Shown: positions 24,849-34,130 of the stretch, in pieces | Layout of the letters: each line of letters begins with the position of its first letter | How positions within the stretch are numbered: position 1 is the stretch's first letter | NCBI RefSeq assembly: GCF_024972775.1 | Contig: NZ_CP092282.1 | Coordinates: 3,341,001-3,405,000, forward strand | Direction: 5' to 3' | Origin: Dehalobacter sp. DCM | GTDB taxonomy: Bacteria; Bacillota; Desulfitobacteriia; Desulfitobacteriales; Syntrophobotulaceae | Length of the DNA stretch: 64,000 nt | Notes under the pieces: generated by a model | Databases searched by the model: none | Told to the model about the DNA's origin: nothing | Seen by the model: the letters and a program-made list of their open reading frames with translations, nothing else | Translations under genes and position numbers: made by a program

Positions 24849-25727
24849 ATGAGCGATTTACCAACAGAACGCACCCCGCCTGTTATCGCGGCCGAAATCA
24901 ATACAATTAAACATCAAACCAATAAAATTCTGCTGACCGGCGCCGTCGAAGTAGGAAAACGCCTGAAGGAAGCCAAAGCGCTGCTGGCGCATGGAGAATG
25001 GGGCAAATGGCTGGAGGAGTCGGTCAGCTACTCCCAGAGCACAGCCAATAAGATGATGCAGCTCTACGAAGAATATGGACAAAAACTGCTTGACTCTTCC
25101 GCTAAGGACGGCAGACAAAATTCGGAGCCGGTTCCGAATTTGAATTACACCCAGGCTATCCTCCTCTTAGGCCTGCCGGAAGAGGAGCGGGAGCAATTTA
25201 TAGCGGACAATAACGTCGCGGACATGAGTAAACGGGAACTGCGGCAGGCCGTAAATGCGAGAAATCAGAAACTTGCCGAAAAAAAGGACCAGCAGAAAGT
25301 CCTTGCCGAGCAAAATGATAAAATCTCCAAATTAGCGGGTGAACGCGATCAGGCTAAAAAAGAAGCCGCCGCTAACCTGCAAGCCTTATGGGCCGAGCAG
25401 GGAAATGTTTTGAAACTGCAGCGGAAGCTTGACGTAATGGAAAATGAAAATGAAGCCGCCAAGCACATTGCTGAGGTAGAACAGGAAAACAAGCTCTTCA
25501 AACTCAACCTCTCCATGTCCCAGGCGGACGCCCGCTTTGAACTGATAGAGAAAGGATTCGATGATTTCTTTATTTCCATCAAAGAAATGGCTGAATCGGA
25601 CCAGACTGCTTGCAAATTATATCTAACCCATGCCAATCAGTTACTATCTAAAATAATGAACAAGTTAAAGCGCTTTGAGAAAGCTTCCCTGGCAGCTCCG
25701 AAAACACCGGAAAATCAAGGAGAATAA
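24849..25727 (+). CDS. DUF3102 coiled-coil protein
   Basis: A 292-residue soluble protein. Residues 10-120 match DUF3102 (NTIKHQTNKILLTGAVEVGKRL...HGEWGKWLEESVSYSQSTANKMMQLYEEYG), a family found mainly on plasmids, phages and integrated elements in Firmicutes; the segment resembles a helix-turn-helix. Residues 150-250 are a long charged coiled coil (EKKDQQKVLAEQNDKISKL onward). The start at 24849 fits the domain, though the ribosome binding site is weak (GGA nine bases upstream). No recombinase or replication gene is nearby, so it stands as an orphan. Function unknown. Confidence 0.78.
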   Translation: MSDLPTERTPPVIAAEINTIKHQTNKILLTGAVEVGKRLKEAKALLAHGEWGKWLEESVSYSQSTANKMMQLYEEYGQKLLDSSAKDGRQNSEPVPNLNYTQAILLLGLPEEEREQFIADNNVADMSKRELRQAVNARNQKLAEKKDQQKVLAEQNDKISKLAGERDQAKKEAAANLQALWAEQGNVLKLQRKLDVMENENEAAKHIAEVEQENKLFKLNLSMSQADARFELIEKGFDDFFISIKEMAESDQTACKLYLTHANQLLSKIMNKLKRFEKASLAAPKTPENQGE

Positions 25728-26100
25728 TGAAGATACCGGTGGATGAGCGGAATTGAGAAGTATCGGATGTAATTGAACACACCAAAGAGTGAGATTATTA
25801 CTATTCCTGAACTTCAGCCCAAGATGAGAATTCTGATTAATAAACCATTGATTGGAGTTTTGGAGAATTGCGGGAATCGTAAAGGTCATCCGTTGTTGTG
25901 TGATAACCTTTATATCCCTTATCCATGTAAAGGAACCGTATGTCGTGAGCAATGCACTATTGGCAATCAACGTGTTCATCACATTCTACGCTTCAGTCAG
26001 CAGCATATCCGGCAGCGGTTGTGGAGCGGTTAGAGAAATCATCAAACTGTTACTAAAAATATGAAAGCAGGAGTTCATCCTGCTTGAAGCGACAAACCCG
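25728..26100. other. Intergenic region, no supported gene
   Basis: 373 bases between convergent genes. Open frames at 25773-26033 and 25852-26064 lack start signals and have no recognisable sequence. Only the hairpin at 26065-26085 is notable. Confidence 0.4.
26065..26085 (-). terminator. Terminator of the PBP1A gene
   Basis: AAGCAGGA-GTTCA-TCCTGCTT, an 8-bp perfect stem, lies 16 bases past the stop on the minus strand and is followed there by TTTCATATTTTT. Confidence 0.55.
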
Positions 26101-28245
26101 CTAGTCCTGCGGGTATATTGTTTCCTTCTTTCCCGACCCTTTTGTTGGCAAGCCTTCGAAGTAAATTCCCCAGTCCTCGAAGAAATCATCCTCTTTGTCG
26201 GGATGCTCGCTATTTTTCCCCTCGTCTTCGTCTTTGTCTTTATGTTCGTCTTTTTCTTTTTCTTTTTCGAATATAAATTGGTATCCCGCAGGAATTGCAA
26301 AGGGAATCACGGGATCATTCCGCAACGCCCTGGAGAGCACTTCCCGAAAAACAACAGCCGGCCCTGAGCCGCCGGAGATCGTCAGATAGTGGTCCTTGTC
26401 GGTTTTATCGTAGCCCATCCAGACAGCCGCTGTTAGCTCCGGGGTATATCCGACAAACCAAACGTCTTTAACCCCTTTCGTAATCCTGGCAAATTCCCCG
26501 GTATGCGGAAGCTCAACCGAACCGGTTTTGCCGGCAGTGGGACGGCCCGAATAAGCATTTTTCCCCGTCCCGTTGTCTACTGCGTTTTTCAACAGAAGGG
26601 TTAGGGTGTAGGCGGTGCCCGGATCGGTGACACGAACCGTTTCCGGTTCAGCCTGAGCGAGAAGTGTCCCATCGCCCGAGGTAATCTTTGTCACTGCAAA
26701 CGCCTTATGCATGACGCCTGAATTGGCAAAACTGCTGTAGGCTTGGGCCATTTGCAGGGGCGATACCCCCTCGGTAAGCCCCCCCAAGGCCAGACTGAGG
26801 TAACGGTCTTCTTCCGTCAGGGGAATCCCCGCCCGCTGAGCAAAAGCAAAACCTAAGTCCAGGCCGATTTCATTCAGGAGCCATACAGCAGGGATATTCC
26901 ATGAATTCTGGATAGCCTCTTGCATGGTCACATAGCCCCGGCTTTGATAGTCCCAGTCGACAGGTTGATAGCCATTCAAATCAAGGGGGCCGTCATAAAG
27001 AATGGAATAGGGGGTATAGCCCATTTCTAGAGCCGGGCCATAGACGGCCAGCGGTTTAAAGGAGGAACCCGGCTGGCGCTTCAACTGGGAAGCATGGTTG
27101 AATTGCCGGTAGGTGCTTTCACCCCGGTAGCCGACGAGTCCCCGGATGCCGCCCGAGTACTGATCGATGACCACGATCCCGCTTTGCACCGGCTGATCCG
27201 ATTTACCGTCAGGAAAAAACCCATCGTCCTGATAGACTTCTTCCGCCGCCTGTTGAACGGTAGGGTCCATTTCGGTGTATATCTGCAGACCGCCCCCCAG
27301 GATTTGATCTTCGGTAAACCCATAGCGGGAAATAGCTTCTTCAATCACATAATCCACATAGGGCGAATACTTACCGCCAAGTTCCCCGTCCCGATCTCTT
27401 TGGATACGTATGGGTTGGGCCTTGGCTGTCATGAATTGGGACTCCGAAATATAGTTTTGCTCTTTCATTAAAGAAAGAACGATATCACGCCGTTCCAATG
27501 CCTTTTCCTTGTCTTGTAAAGGAGAATAAACGCTGGGGGCTTTGATCAGGCCTGCAAGCAGGGCTGCCTCTCCCAATCGGAGGTTCTGAACATCTTTCCC
27601 AAAGTATAAATGGGCAGCCTTCTGAATTCCCCAACACCCTTCACCAAAATAAATATGATTCAGATACGCGGTTAAGATTTGGTCTTTGCTTAAGGTTAAT
27701 TCAATTTTCAGGGCAAACGCGGCTTCCTTTAATTTGCGTGCCAGTGTTTTATCGGAAGGCAAGAAGATGTTTTTTGCTAATTGCTGGGTGATGGTACTTC
27801 CCCCTTCAGAAAAATCCCCGGATTTAAGGTCATGCAGCAACGCCCTGAACAGGGATCGGATATCCACACCCCGATGCTGGTAAAACCGCCTGTCTTCGAC
27901 AGCAATAATTGCTTCCCGCATGGCGGGAGGAATATCCGCCAGCGTAACCGGCAGGATTCTTGAGGAGGACAGCTGCGACACCGCATTGCCGTTTTTATCA
28001 TAGATAACCGTTGGCTGAGCCAGGGGGCTCTCCAATGGGCTGATGTCCAGGGATTGAATCCATAAAGTGGTTCCGCCGGCAGTAAACAGAAGAACGATAA
28101 GAACAGCGAGTGCCAAACTTCGCCAAAACTTTGGTTTCCGCCAAAACCTTGATGTCTTAAGATTAGCATACCCTTTCTTCAGCCATTGACGCCCATAGTG
28201 TACGACTAATTTAACCTTGTCTGTCATGTGGCGTTTCATACTCAT
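26101..28245 (-). CDS. Class A penicillin-binding protein (PBP1A type)
   Basis: A 714-residue bifunctional peptidoglycan synthase: short cytoplasmic tail, one transmembrane helix (residues 43-63), a GT51 glycosyltransferase domain with the catalytic glutamate in VEDRRF (Glu117) and GGSTITQQLAKN, then a transpeptidase domain with PGSSFKP (Ser394, Lys397), SWN (448-450) and KTG (573-575). All motifs are intact. The C-terminal 60 residues are a highly charged Lys/Glu/Asp tail, longer than the catalytic domain needs. The start lies 35 bases inside the YopX gene, so translation may be coupled; ATG 28239 or 28230 are alternatives. Confidence 0.93.
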   Translation of the reverse strand: MSMKRHMTDKVKLVVHYGRQWLKKGYANLKTSRFWRKPKFWRSLALAVLIVLLFTAGGTTLWIQSLDISPLESPLAQPTVIYDKNGNAVSQLSSSRILPVTLADIPPAMREAIIAVEDRRFYQHRGVDIRSLFRALLHDLKSGDFSEGGSTITQQLAKNIFLPSDKTLARKLKEAAFALKIELTLSKDQILTAYLNHIYFGEGCWGIQKAAHLYFGKDVQNLRLGEAALLAGLIKAPSVYSPLQDKEKALERRDIVLSLMKEQNYISESQFMTAKAQPIRIQRDRDGELGGKYSPYVDYVIEEAISRYGFTEDQILGGGLQIYTEMDPTVQQAAEEVYQDDGFFPDGKSDQPVQSGIVVIDQYSGGIRGLVGYRGESTYRQFNHASQLKRQPGSSFKPLAVYGPALEMGYTPYSILYDGPLDLNGYQPVDWDYQSRGYVTMQEAIQNSWNIPAVWLLNEIGLDLGFAFAQRAGIPLTEEDRYLSLALGGLTEGVSPLQMAQAYSSFANSGVMHKAFAVTKITSGDGTLLAQAEPETVRVTDPGTAYTLTLLLKNAVDNGTGKNAYSGRPTAGKTGSVELPHTGEFARITKGVKDVWFVGYTPELTAAVWMGYDKTDKDHYLTISGGSGPAVVFREVLSRALRNDPVIPFAIPAGYQFIFEKEKEKDEHKDKDEDEGKNSEHPDKEDDFFEDWGIYFEGLPTKGSGKKETIYPQD

Positions 28246-28576
28246 TTCCGATTACTTCTCCGAGTTCCACATCCGCAATTCGTTGGCTTAATAAGCTTTG
28301 GACATCGACTAGTTCAAACCCGGCCATGGTTTTGTTCCATATAATAATATAATGGGCTTCGGCAATTTTGATGACATCGCCTTCATAGACAGCGGTCCCA
28401 TTTTTATCATAGAAGCCGGTCCATAAAAGTAATTCAAATTTCTCTGCCCTTTCCCAAGAGCGTCCCAGTATACTTACGGCAAACAAGTCTAAACTCTGGG
28501 TATGAAAGGTTAGCGCGTGGGGTTTTTCCATCTTGCGCTTGACCTTGTCCCAAACCCTGAACTTAAATTCTTTCAA
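28211..28576 (-). CDS. YopX family protein
   Basis: A 121-residue protein with the YopX pattern: FKFRVWDKVKRKM at the start, LLLWTGFYDKNGTAVYEGDVI in the middle (residues 50-70) and GEVIGNEYETP near the end. YopX was described from the Bacillus phage SPbeta and is common in phage early regions; its function is not established. Here it is in a non-phage setting and overlaps the PBP1A gene by 35 bases on the same strand. No other phage gene is nearby, so it is probably a domesticated or left-over gene. Confidence 0.82.
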   Translation of the reverse strand: MKEFKFRVWDKVKRKMEKPHALTFHTQSLDLFAVSILGRSWERAEKFELLLWTGFYDKNGTAVYEGDVIKIAEAHYIIIWNKTMAGFELVDVQSLLSQRIADVELGEVIGNEYETPHDRQG

Positions 28577-28898
28577 TTATTCCCGCCTCCTTATGTTTTA
28601 CTGTTCCTATTTTATTTCACGAGTGTTAACCGGTCTTTGCTGAAATTGGAAAATTCGTTGCCAAACTATTACTAAATGTTACGGATGAAGTAATCCGCGT
28701 AAAAGATATAATAAAAAAGCACCGCCGGCTTCGGCGCCCCTAATCGCGCGTCAGCTTTTGGTACTTTTATTTTGATGTGTGGGATGTCCACGCCATTAGG
28801 TCATCCGTGACCGTGACCGCCACTGCCATGCTCCGCTTCTCCGCCGGAACTGTGGCACGCAGACCTGACTTTGGGAGTAAGAATGAAAGAATAACATC
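28577..28898. other. Intergenic region with terminator and possible gene tail
   Basis: Contains the terminator at 28713-28737. On the minus strand 28809-28880 can be read as TPKVRSACHSSGGEAEHGSG followed by GHGHG and a stop, a Gly/His-rich tail typical of gene ends, but it has no start and no recognisable relative. Confidence 0.35.
28713..28737 (-). terminator. Terminator of the two-component operon
   Basis: CGCCG-GCTT-CGGCG at 28723-28736 is followed on the minus strand by GTGCTTTTTT. It lies about 160 bases after the kinase stop. Confidence 0.5.
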
Positions 28899-30470
28899 CT
28901 ATTTTGGATTAAATAACGGAAACGTCATGCTGAAGGCCGTTCCCTTCCCCAGTTGGCTGGTTACGTCTATTTTACCGCCTTGCAGCTGGACCAGTTTTTT
29001 GACAATCACCAGTCCCAAACCGCTCCCTTTCTCTTGGCGGTCTTGACCATGCTGGTTCTTCACCCGGTAGAACCTGTCCCAAATGTGCGGCAGATCCTCG
29101 GGGGCAATCCCAATCCCATTATCCTCAATCGTTAATACCACTTCGCCCTCCGAGACCGCCACACTCACTCGGATCAAGCCATTTTCTGTCGCGACGACGG
29201 CATTCTTCAGCAAGTTTCGGATAATCTGTTCTAAACGATCAACGTCGCCGATGACGATGGCTTTTTCTGTTTTCTTCTCCACTCGGATCATCGTATTTCT
29301 GCTAGCGGCCATCGCCTCCATGGAAATAACCACCCCTTGGGCCAAGGCGACCAAATCCACCGGCAGTTTTTCCACCGTGATATTCCCGCTTTCCAGGCGG
29401 CTTAATACCAGAATATCATCCACCAGCCGGGTGATATGAATTGTTTGCGTATAGATCGTATCCATATACCGCAGCCGTAACGCTTCGTCTTGGACCATTC
29501 CGTCACGGATCGCTTCAACAAACCCCTGCACCGCCGTCAGCGGCGTCCGTATTTCGTGGGATATTTCAGCGAAAAGCCGGGCCCTGTCTTCATCCATCTT
29601 GACGCTTTCGGTCTGGACCTTCTGCAGTCTTTCCGTCAGCTTATTCAGCTGGCCGGCAAGGGCATTGATTTCGTCCAGGGGCTGGTCGTCGGTGTTCAAA
29701 ACATAACTCCCTCTGCTGATTTCCGCCACATGAGTAGCCAAACGGGATATCGGTCTGGAAATGAACATGGCCAGATAAACGGAAACGATGATGATGAAAA
29801 ACAGGATGCCCATTCCCCCGATAACCAGAAAAAATTGCATTTTGTTTATAGCAAGGTCCTGATTAGAGGGCTGCGTTTCCAGTAAAATACCGTATTCGAT
29901 GGTGTTTTTATTGTTCCCCATGGGGACAACGACACGGAAGGCAAGCCGTCCCGTTTCGCGATCCATTGTCCGCGTCACGGCGGTTTCCCCGTTGGTGAAT
30001 CTGGCGACATGGTTAGCCTCTACCTTACTGCCGGGTAAGACTTCCTGCTCTGCTGACGTATCCCAAATAGTGCCTGCCCGGTCAAAGATGGTAATCTTGG
30101 CATCAAAGAGATCCGACAGATAGATCAGATAATCCTGTTTACGTTTGGCCTGATCAGCGGTTTCCGCAGCCGGCGGCTTACCCCATACGGTGTTTGTTTG
30201 CTCGAGTAAGGCATAATTCACCCGTTTGGCCTTACGGAACAAATCCTGTTCTACCTGGTCATAGGTCAGCTGTTTCACGATAAAGCTGGAAAACAGGATC
30301 AGCATAATCAGGCCAATGGCAAACGTCGCCACATTGGTAAAAAGTATCCGCGTATATATATTCTTATTAAACTGTTCCCATAGCATCCGTTGGAAGTTGC
30401 GGCAAAACCCGCGTACGGAGCCGATTACCCACTGTATTTTTCCCCTGACCTGCTGGTGAAAATCATTCAC
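28899..30470 (-). CDS. Membrane sensor histidine kinase
   Basis: A 523-residue kinase. Two transmembrane helices (about residues 43-67 and 212-238) enclose a 145-residue extracellular sensor region; then HAMP (from SRPISRLATHV), a HisKA domain with the phosphoacceptor in SHEIRTP (His305), and a HATPase domain with LLKNAV, IEDNGIGI and GSGLGL boxes. It would phosphorylate the adjacent response regulator. GTG 30470 is chosen: it overlaps the regulator's stop by eight bases and has AAAGGAGGAG upstream, so the pair is translationally coupled. The signal is not known; the pair resembles envelope-stress systems of the PhoR/ResE type. Confidence 0.92.
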   Translation of the reverse strand: MNDFHQQVRGKIQWVIGSVRGFCRNFQRMLWEQFNKNIYTRILFTNVATFAIGLIMLILFSSFIVKQLTYDQVEQDLFRKAKRVNYALLEQTNTVWGKPPAAETADQAKRKQDYLIYLSDLFDAKITIFDRAGTIWDTSAEQEVLPGSKVEANHVARFTNGETAVTRTMDRETGRLAFRVVVPMGNNKNTIEYGILLETQPSNQDLAINKMQFFLVIGGMGILFFIIIVSVYLAMFISRPISRLATHVAEISRGSYVLNTDDQPLDEINALAGQLNKLTERLQKVQTESVKMDEDRARLFAEISHEIRTPLTAVQGFVEAIRDGMVQDEALRLRYMDTIYTQTIHITRLVDDILVLSRLESGNITVEKLPVDLVALAQGVVISMEAMAASRNTMIRVEKKTEKAIVIGDVDRLEQIIRNLLKNAVVATENGLIRVSVAVSEGEVVLTIEDNGIGIAPEDLPHIWDRFYRVKNQHGQDRQEKGSGLGLVIVKKLVQLQGGKIDVTSQLGKGTAFSMTFPLFNPK

Positions 30471-31176
30471 AACGCGTCTCTCCTCCTTTGATCGGAGGTG
30501 TAAACTGGTATCCCACACCCCACACCGTCGTCAGGTATTCATGGGACAAGGGAGCCAGTTTTGACCTTAATCTCCGGATATGCACATCCACCGTCCGCTG
30601 ATCACCGAAGTAGTCATATCCCCACACCGCCGCCAACAGTTCCTCTCGGGTGAAAACCCGCCGGGGATTCTGGGCCAAGTGATAGAGCAGGTCGAATTCC
30701 CTAGGCGTCACTACCGTCTGGACGGCATCGACCAAGACTCTTCGGATATCCGCCCGGATTTCCAGCCCCGGGTATTTTAATTGCCAATTGACCTCTGTGT
30801 CCATGGGCAGGGTTCGTCTCAAAACGGCTTTGATTCTGGCAACCAATTCTCTGGGGCTGAAAGGTTTGGAAACGTAGTCATCCGCGCCCATTTCCAGTCC
30901 CAGAACACGGTCTGCTTCCTCTCCTTTAGCTGTCAGCATGATAATCGGAATCATGCGAATCGACCGTAAATTACGGCACAGGTCAAGCCCATCCTTACCG
31001 GGAAGCATGATGTCCAGGATGACAACATCGGGATTCTCCCGATCAAAGGCAGCCAATACCGCATTGCCGTCACTGACACCGATGACCTCGAAGCCCTCCC
31101 GTTCACCGTAGAGCTTGACCAGTTCTAAGACATTCTGGTCGTCATCGACAACCAGGACTTTTCCCAAAAACGGCAT
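30463..31176 (-). CDS. OmpR-family response regulator
   Basis: A 237-residue regulator: receiver domain with acidic pocket VVDDDQ and phosphoacceptor Asp55 in VVILDIMLPGKDG, the switch Thr in MLTAKGEE, Lys in YVSKPFSPRE, then a winged-helix DNA-binding domain (EFDLLYHLAQNPRRVFTREELL...YFGDQRTVDVHIRRLRSKL). It is the first gene of the two-gene unit with the kinase. Targets unknown. Confidence 0.94.
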   Translation of the reverse strand: MPFLGKVLVVDDDQNVLELVKLYGEREGFEVIGVSDGNAVLAAFDRENPDVVILDIMLPGKDGLDLCRNLRSIRMIPIIMLTAKGEEADRVLGLEMGADDYVSKPFSPRELVARIKAVLRRTLPMDTEVNWQLKYPGLEIRADIRRVLVDAVQTVVTPREFDLLYHLAQNPRRVFTREELLAAVWGYDYFGDQRTVDVHIRRLRSKLAPLSHEYLTTVWGVGYQFTPPIKGGETRCE

Positions 31177-31296
31177 ATTTCCTCCTTAGTACAACCTTTA
31201 TCCTATCATACCATAAGTGATAAATGACGGAGAAATCCAATAATCTCCATGCGGATTGTCCTTGCCTCCATTGCCGTCGCATAGTGCACCACGATC

Positions 31297-31334
31297 AAAA
31301 AGAGATGAGAAACAGATTCCCATCTCTTTTTTTC
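31297..31334. terminator. Bidirectional-looking terminator
   Basis: AAAAAGAGATG and CATCTCTTTTTTT form an 11-bp stem with a 13-base loop. On the minus strand it ends the small gene at 31405 before the response regulator. Confidence 0.75.
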
Positions 31335-31404
31335 TTACTCTCTATCACTTATAAAAAAGTATGCTCAGTACCTTGCCGCGGTCACACGGATGGTGAAGAA
31401 GCGG

Positions 31405-31677
31405 TTAAACCTTTCGTTCACCAACAAGGGTATTAAGCCATTGAATATCGTCTCTATTCGTCAGTTCCCGTTCGATTTGTTCCAACTTGGCTTGGGCTTG
31501 TTCTAAACCTGTAATTTTCCTGGCTTTCTTCAGAAATTTTACAAATCCGCGCATATCGTTTTGCCACACATCGCGATACTCACTCACCAGCTTCGTATAC
31601 TGAAAAAACACGTTATCAAAATGCTCTCTTGCCCCAATATACGCCACTTGCTTTTCGTTCAGTTCTGACTTGACCAT
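31405..31677 (-). CDS. Small hypothetical protein
   Basis: A 90-residue, largely helical and charged protein (KSELNEKQVAYIGAREHFDN at the start; ARKITGLEQAQAKLEQIERE in the middle) with no cysteine and no membrane segment. The frame is supported by AAGGAGG eight bases before ATG 31677 and by its own terminator. I do not recognise a family; the helical pattern suggests a small coiled-coil or adaptor protein. Confidence 0.65.
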   Translation of the reverse strand: MVKSELNEKQVAYIGAREHFDNVFFQYTKLVSEYRDVWQNDMRGFVKFLKKARKITGLEQAQAKLEQIERELTNRDDIQWLNTLVGERKV

Positions 31678-31845
31678 ATTCGAATCCTCCTTATAAATAA
31701 ACTACAGCATTGAGGATCGTTTGACTTTCCATTCTGCAGTTATTATATAGGAAAGATTTTTCCGGTATTTTGCCGGAAGTTAAATATTTGTTTCGAAAAT
31801 ATTAATAATTGTTACACGTAAGGAAACTTCAAATTCATAAAAAGT

Positions 31846-33186
31846 TTAATAGATTAAATTGGTAATGAACTGATAGATACTGTTGTTTAACGCTTCATAT
31901 TCGGATTTGGCCGCCTCGGAAATGTTTGGGTACATGGTTTTATAGTGATCCCATGTCGGCAAGTATTTATTTTCCAGCGCCCGATATTCTGGAATACTGT
32001 AATCCGACTTATCAAACGGCATTCCTGACTTTTCCCCTGCATTTGGATAGACTGCATAGTCTCTCACAAATTCAGTCAATGCATTCAGTTTGTCCATTGC
32101 GATATCACTGGCAGAAACAGGGATTTTATCGAAACCGAATATATACTTTCCACCTGGTGCCAGGATATCGATATATTCTTTAGCAAGATCGATGCATTCC
32201 TGTTTGCTTTTTGATTTCAAAGCGGTAAGCGGATATAAACCGGTCAAAATGAATTTATCCCCTAATTTATCCTTGATCAATTTGGGATCACCATATTCGA
32301 ACCATATAACAGTATTTGTCGGAAGTTCCTGCAAATAATCAAGGTATCTGCTCCAGTCCTGCTCACAGAAAATACGGCTGTGTATTCCTTGGGCAGCATA
32401 ATGGTTAACCAATTTTTTGAATGTAGGCCACCAAAGATCTGCGAAATCCTGTTCTCTCATAAAAGGCGGCATATGCAGCGGGAAAAATACATGTCCATAA
32501 TCAGATACATTCCCCGGCAAGCCTCTTCGATAAGCGATATCGTATAATGCTTCACAAGCCGCTGGGATTTGATTCCGCCGCCGTCTGACATCCTTGCTGA
32601 TCCCAGAAAAACTTCTCAACTGATCGGCGAGATAATCAAAAGGCGCTTCAGTGGCTCTTGAGGAATTAGGAGGAGCCGAAAAATATCCATATTTTTTAAT
32701 ATATTGCCCCAGAACATTTATCGAGGCTCCCATATCTTTTTCATATTTCTTTATTCCTTGGGCAAAAGCAATAGCGGTCATCATGGGATTGTCATTTCCC
32801 AGGGCTTTAAATTGTCTTGGAATGATTTTTTCAATAATGCATGCATAGGGATCAGCAATCAATTCATCGTATTCATCATCCATCATCCCCACGACCTCCG
32901 GATGCTGCATAAAACCTTCCTTTGACATGATATATGATTGCGAATTTAAGAACTGATACATTCCCGGAAGCCGGATGGATGGGGAAACGGGACAGACATC
33001 GCTATACACGTTCTGGCAAATCATCTCAACGGAATCTGAGATTTTTTCCGGATTCCACTGAACTTCCTGCATATTCATGCCACCGATTTCAGCTACAATT
33101 TCAAAGCCAAGACTCACATTGACGGGTACACGATTGGGAATTTTTCCATCATAAATATCTTGAAATACTTTTACTCTGTCATCCAT
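31846..33186 (-). CDS. Large UroD-family methyltransferase
   Basis: A 446-residue member of the uroporphyrinogen decarboxylase superfamily, about 100 residues longer than MtaA-type enzymes. The barrel pattern is visible (IPNRVPVNVSLGFEIVAEIGG at the start; VIWFEYGDPKLIKDKLGD and ILAPGGKYIFGFDKIPVS late). The usual zinc His-x-Cys is replaced by HSRIFCEQDW around residue 265, so the metal site differs. It is followed within one operon direction by nothing else but preceded by a corrinoid protein gene 49 bases upstream, so it is probably a methyltransferase that methylates or demethylates that protein. AAGGAG precedes ATG 33186. Methyl donor unknown. Confidence 0.78.
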   Translation of the reverse strand: MDDRVKVFQDIYDGKIPNRVPVNVSLGFEIVAEIGGMNMQEVQWNPEKISDSVEMICQNVYSDVCPVSPSIRLPGMYQFLNSQSYIMSKEGFMQHPEVVGMMDDEYDELIADPYACIIEKIIPRQFKALGNDNPMMTAIAFAQGIKKYEKDMGASINVLGQYIKKYGYFSAPPNSSRATEAPFDYLADQLRSFSGISKDVRRRRNQIPAACEALYDIAYRRGLPGNVSDYGHVFFPLHMPPFMREQDFADLWWPTFKKLVNHYAAQGIHSRIFCEQDWSRYLDYLQELPTNTVIWFEYGDPKLIKDKLGDKFILTGLYPLTALKSKSKQECIDLAKEYIDILAPGGKYIFGFDKIPVSASDIAMDKLNALTEFVRDYAVYPNAGEKSGMPFDKSDYSIPEYRALENKYLPTWDHYKTMYPNISEAAKSEYEALNNSIYQFITNLIY

Positions 33187-33235
33187 TGTGTATCTCCTTC
33201 TTTCTCACGACATGTTTCACCTCAAGATCCATACC

Positions 33236-33874
33236 TCACTTAACAAACATCTTACATATTTTTACACCTTCAGCCGCATTCGTTGTAAAGGCATCCGCTC
33301 CGATTTGTTCGCAACTCTCTTTCGTTACAGGATTTCCTCCAATGACAATCTTCACACGATCACGAAGACCTGCTTCTTTTAACCCGTCGACAGTTTCTTT
33401 CATCGCTTCCAATGCGAGAGTCAGCACGCCGCTCATACCAACGATATCTGGGTTAACTTCTTTAACCTTCTGGACGAAGGCATCCACTGACTGATCAATC
33501 CCTATGTCACAAACTTCAAATCCTGCTGCTTCCGCCATGCTTCGGAAGATATTTTTTCCGATATCATGGAGGTCTCCATGAACTGTGCCCAACACAATTT
33601 TACCTATTTTCTCGCTGTTTGTAGAACCGATTACCGGCTTGAGTATATTGATGGACTCAGATAACAATTCTCCTGCAAAAATTAGATCACCAACGAAATA
33701 GTCTCCTTTTTCGAACAGATCTCCGACCAAAGACATCCCTTCCTGACATGCGGTAACAACATCATGTGCTTCTTGCCCTGTTGGATTACTCTGAACAAAT
33801 CTCTCCAACATTTCCATTACTTTTTCTTCCTCTAGATTCCCTACTGCTTGAGTCAAGGTGTTAATATCCAACAT
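33236..33874 (-). CDS. Corrinoid (cobalamin-binding) methyl-carrier protein
   Basis: A 212-residue two-domain protein: a helical cap (residues 1-88) and a B12-binding Rossmann domain with D101-x-H103-x-x-G106 in GDLHDIGKN, where the histidine coordinates cobalt, and SGVLTLALEAM plus GGNPVT further on. This is the form of MtaC/MtbC/MtgC-type proteins that carry a methyl group on Co(III). First gene of a unit with the UroD-family gene; AGGAGGAG precedes ATG 33874. The operon is divergent from a TetR-type gene. Confidence 0.92.
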   Translation of the reverse strand: MLDINTLTQAVGNLEEEKVMEMLERFVQSNPTGQEAHDVVTACQEGMSLVGDLFEKGDYFVGDLIFAGELLSESINILKPVIGSTNSEKIGKIVLGTVHGDLHDIGKNIFRSMAEAAGFEVCDIGIDQSVDAFVQKVKEVNPDIVGMSGVLTLALEAMKETVDGLKEAGLRDRVKIVIGGNPVTKESCEQIGADAFTTNAAEGVKICKMFVK

Positions 33875-34130
33875 ATAAACTCCTCCTATTTTTTATATGC
33901 TTCAACCAAGGTTAGAGAAATAGTAATAATTTGTAATTTAAAATATGTAATTTATAATTTTTTATAATAAATTATATATTCATATTACTATGCTCCACCA
34001 GGGCTCGTCAATTCATTTTATATTTTTTTTATTTTTATTATATTTTACAAGGATAATCGTATATACTTTTTCTAGAAGAAATAATTTAACCATTTCTTCT
34101 TTATGTTATAATCTCCATGAGGTGAATGAT

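Noticed and set aside
25773-26064. Two overlapping small open frames after the DUF3102 gene
   Set aside because: No ribosome binding site, non-standard start and no recognisable sequence; recorded as empty intergenic DNA.
28211-28576. Possible prophage around YopX
   Set aside because: No integrase, terminase, capsid or lysis genes lie on either side; a single phage-type gene is not a prophage.
33935-33970. Direct repeats TGTAATTTA upstream of the corrinoid operon as a TetR operator
   Set aside because: The gap is extremely AT-rich, so short A/T repeats are expected by chance; no symmetric site stands out.
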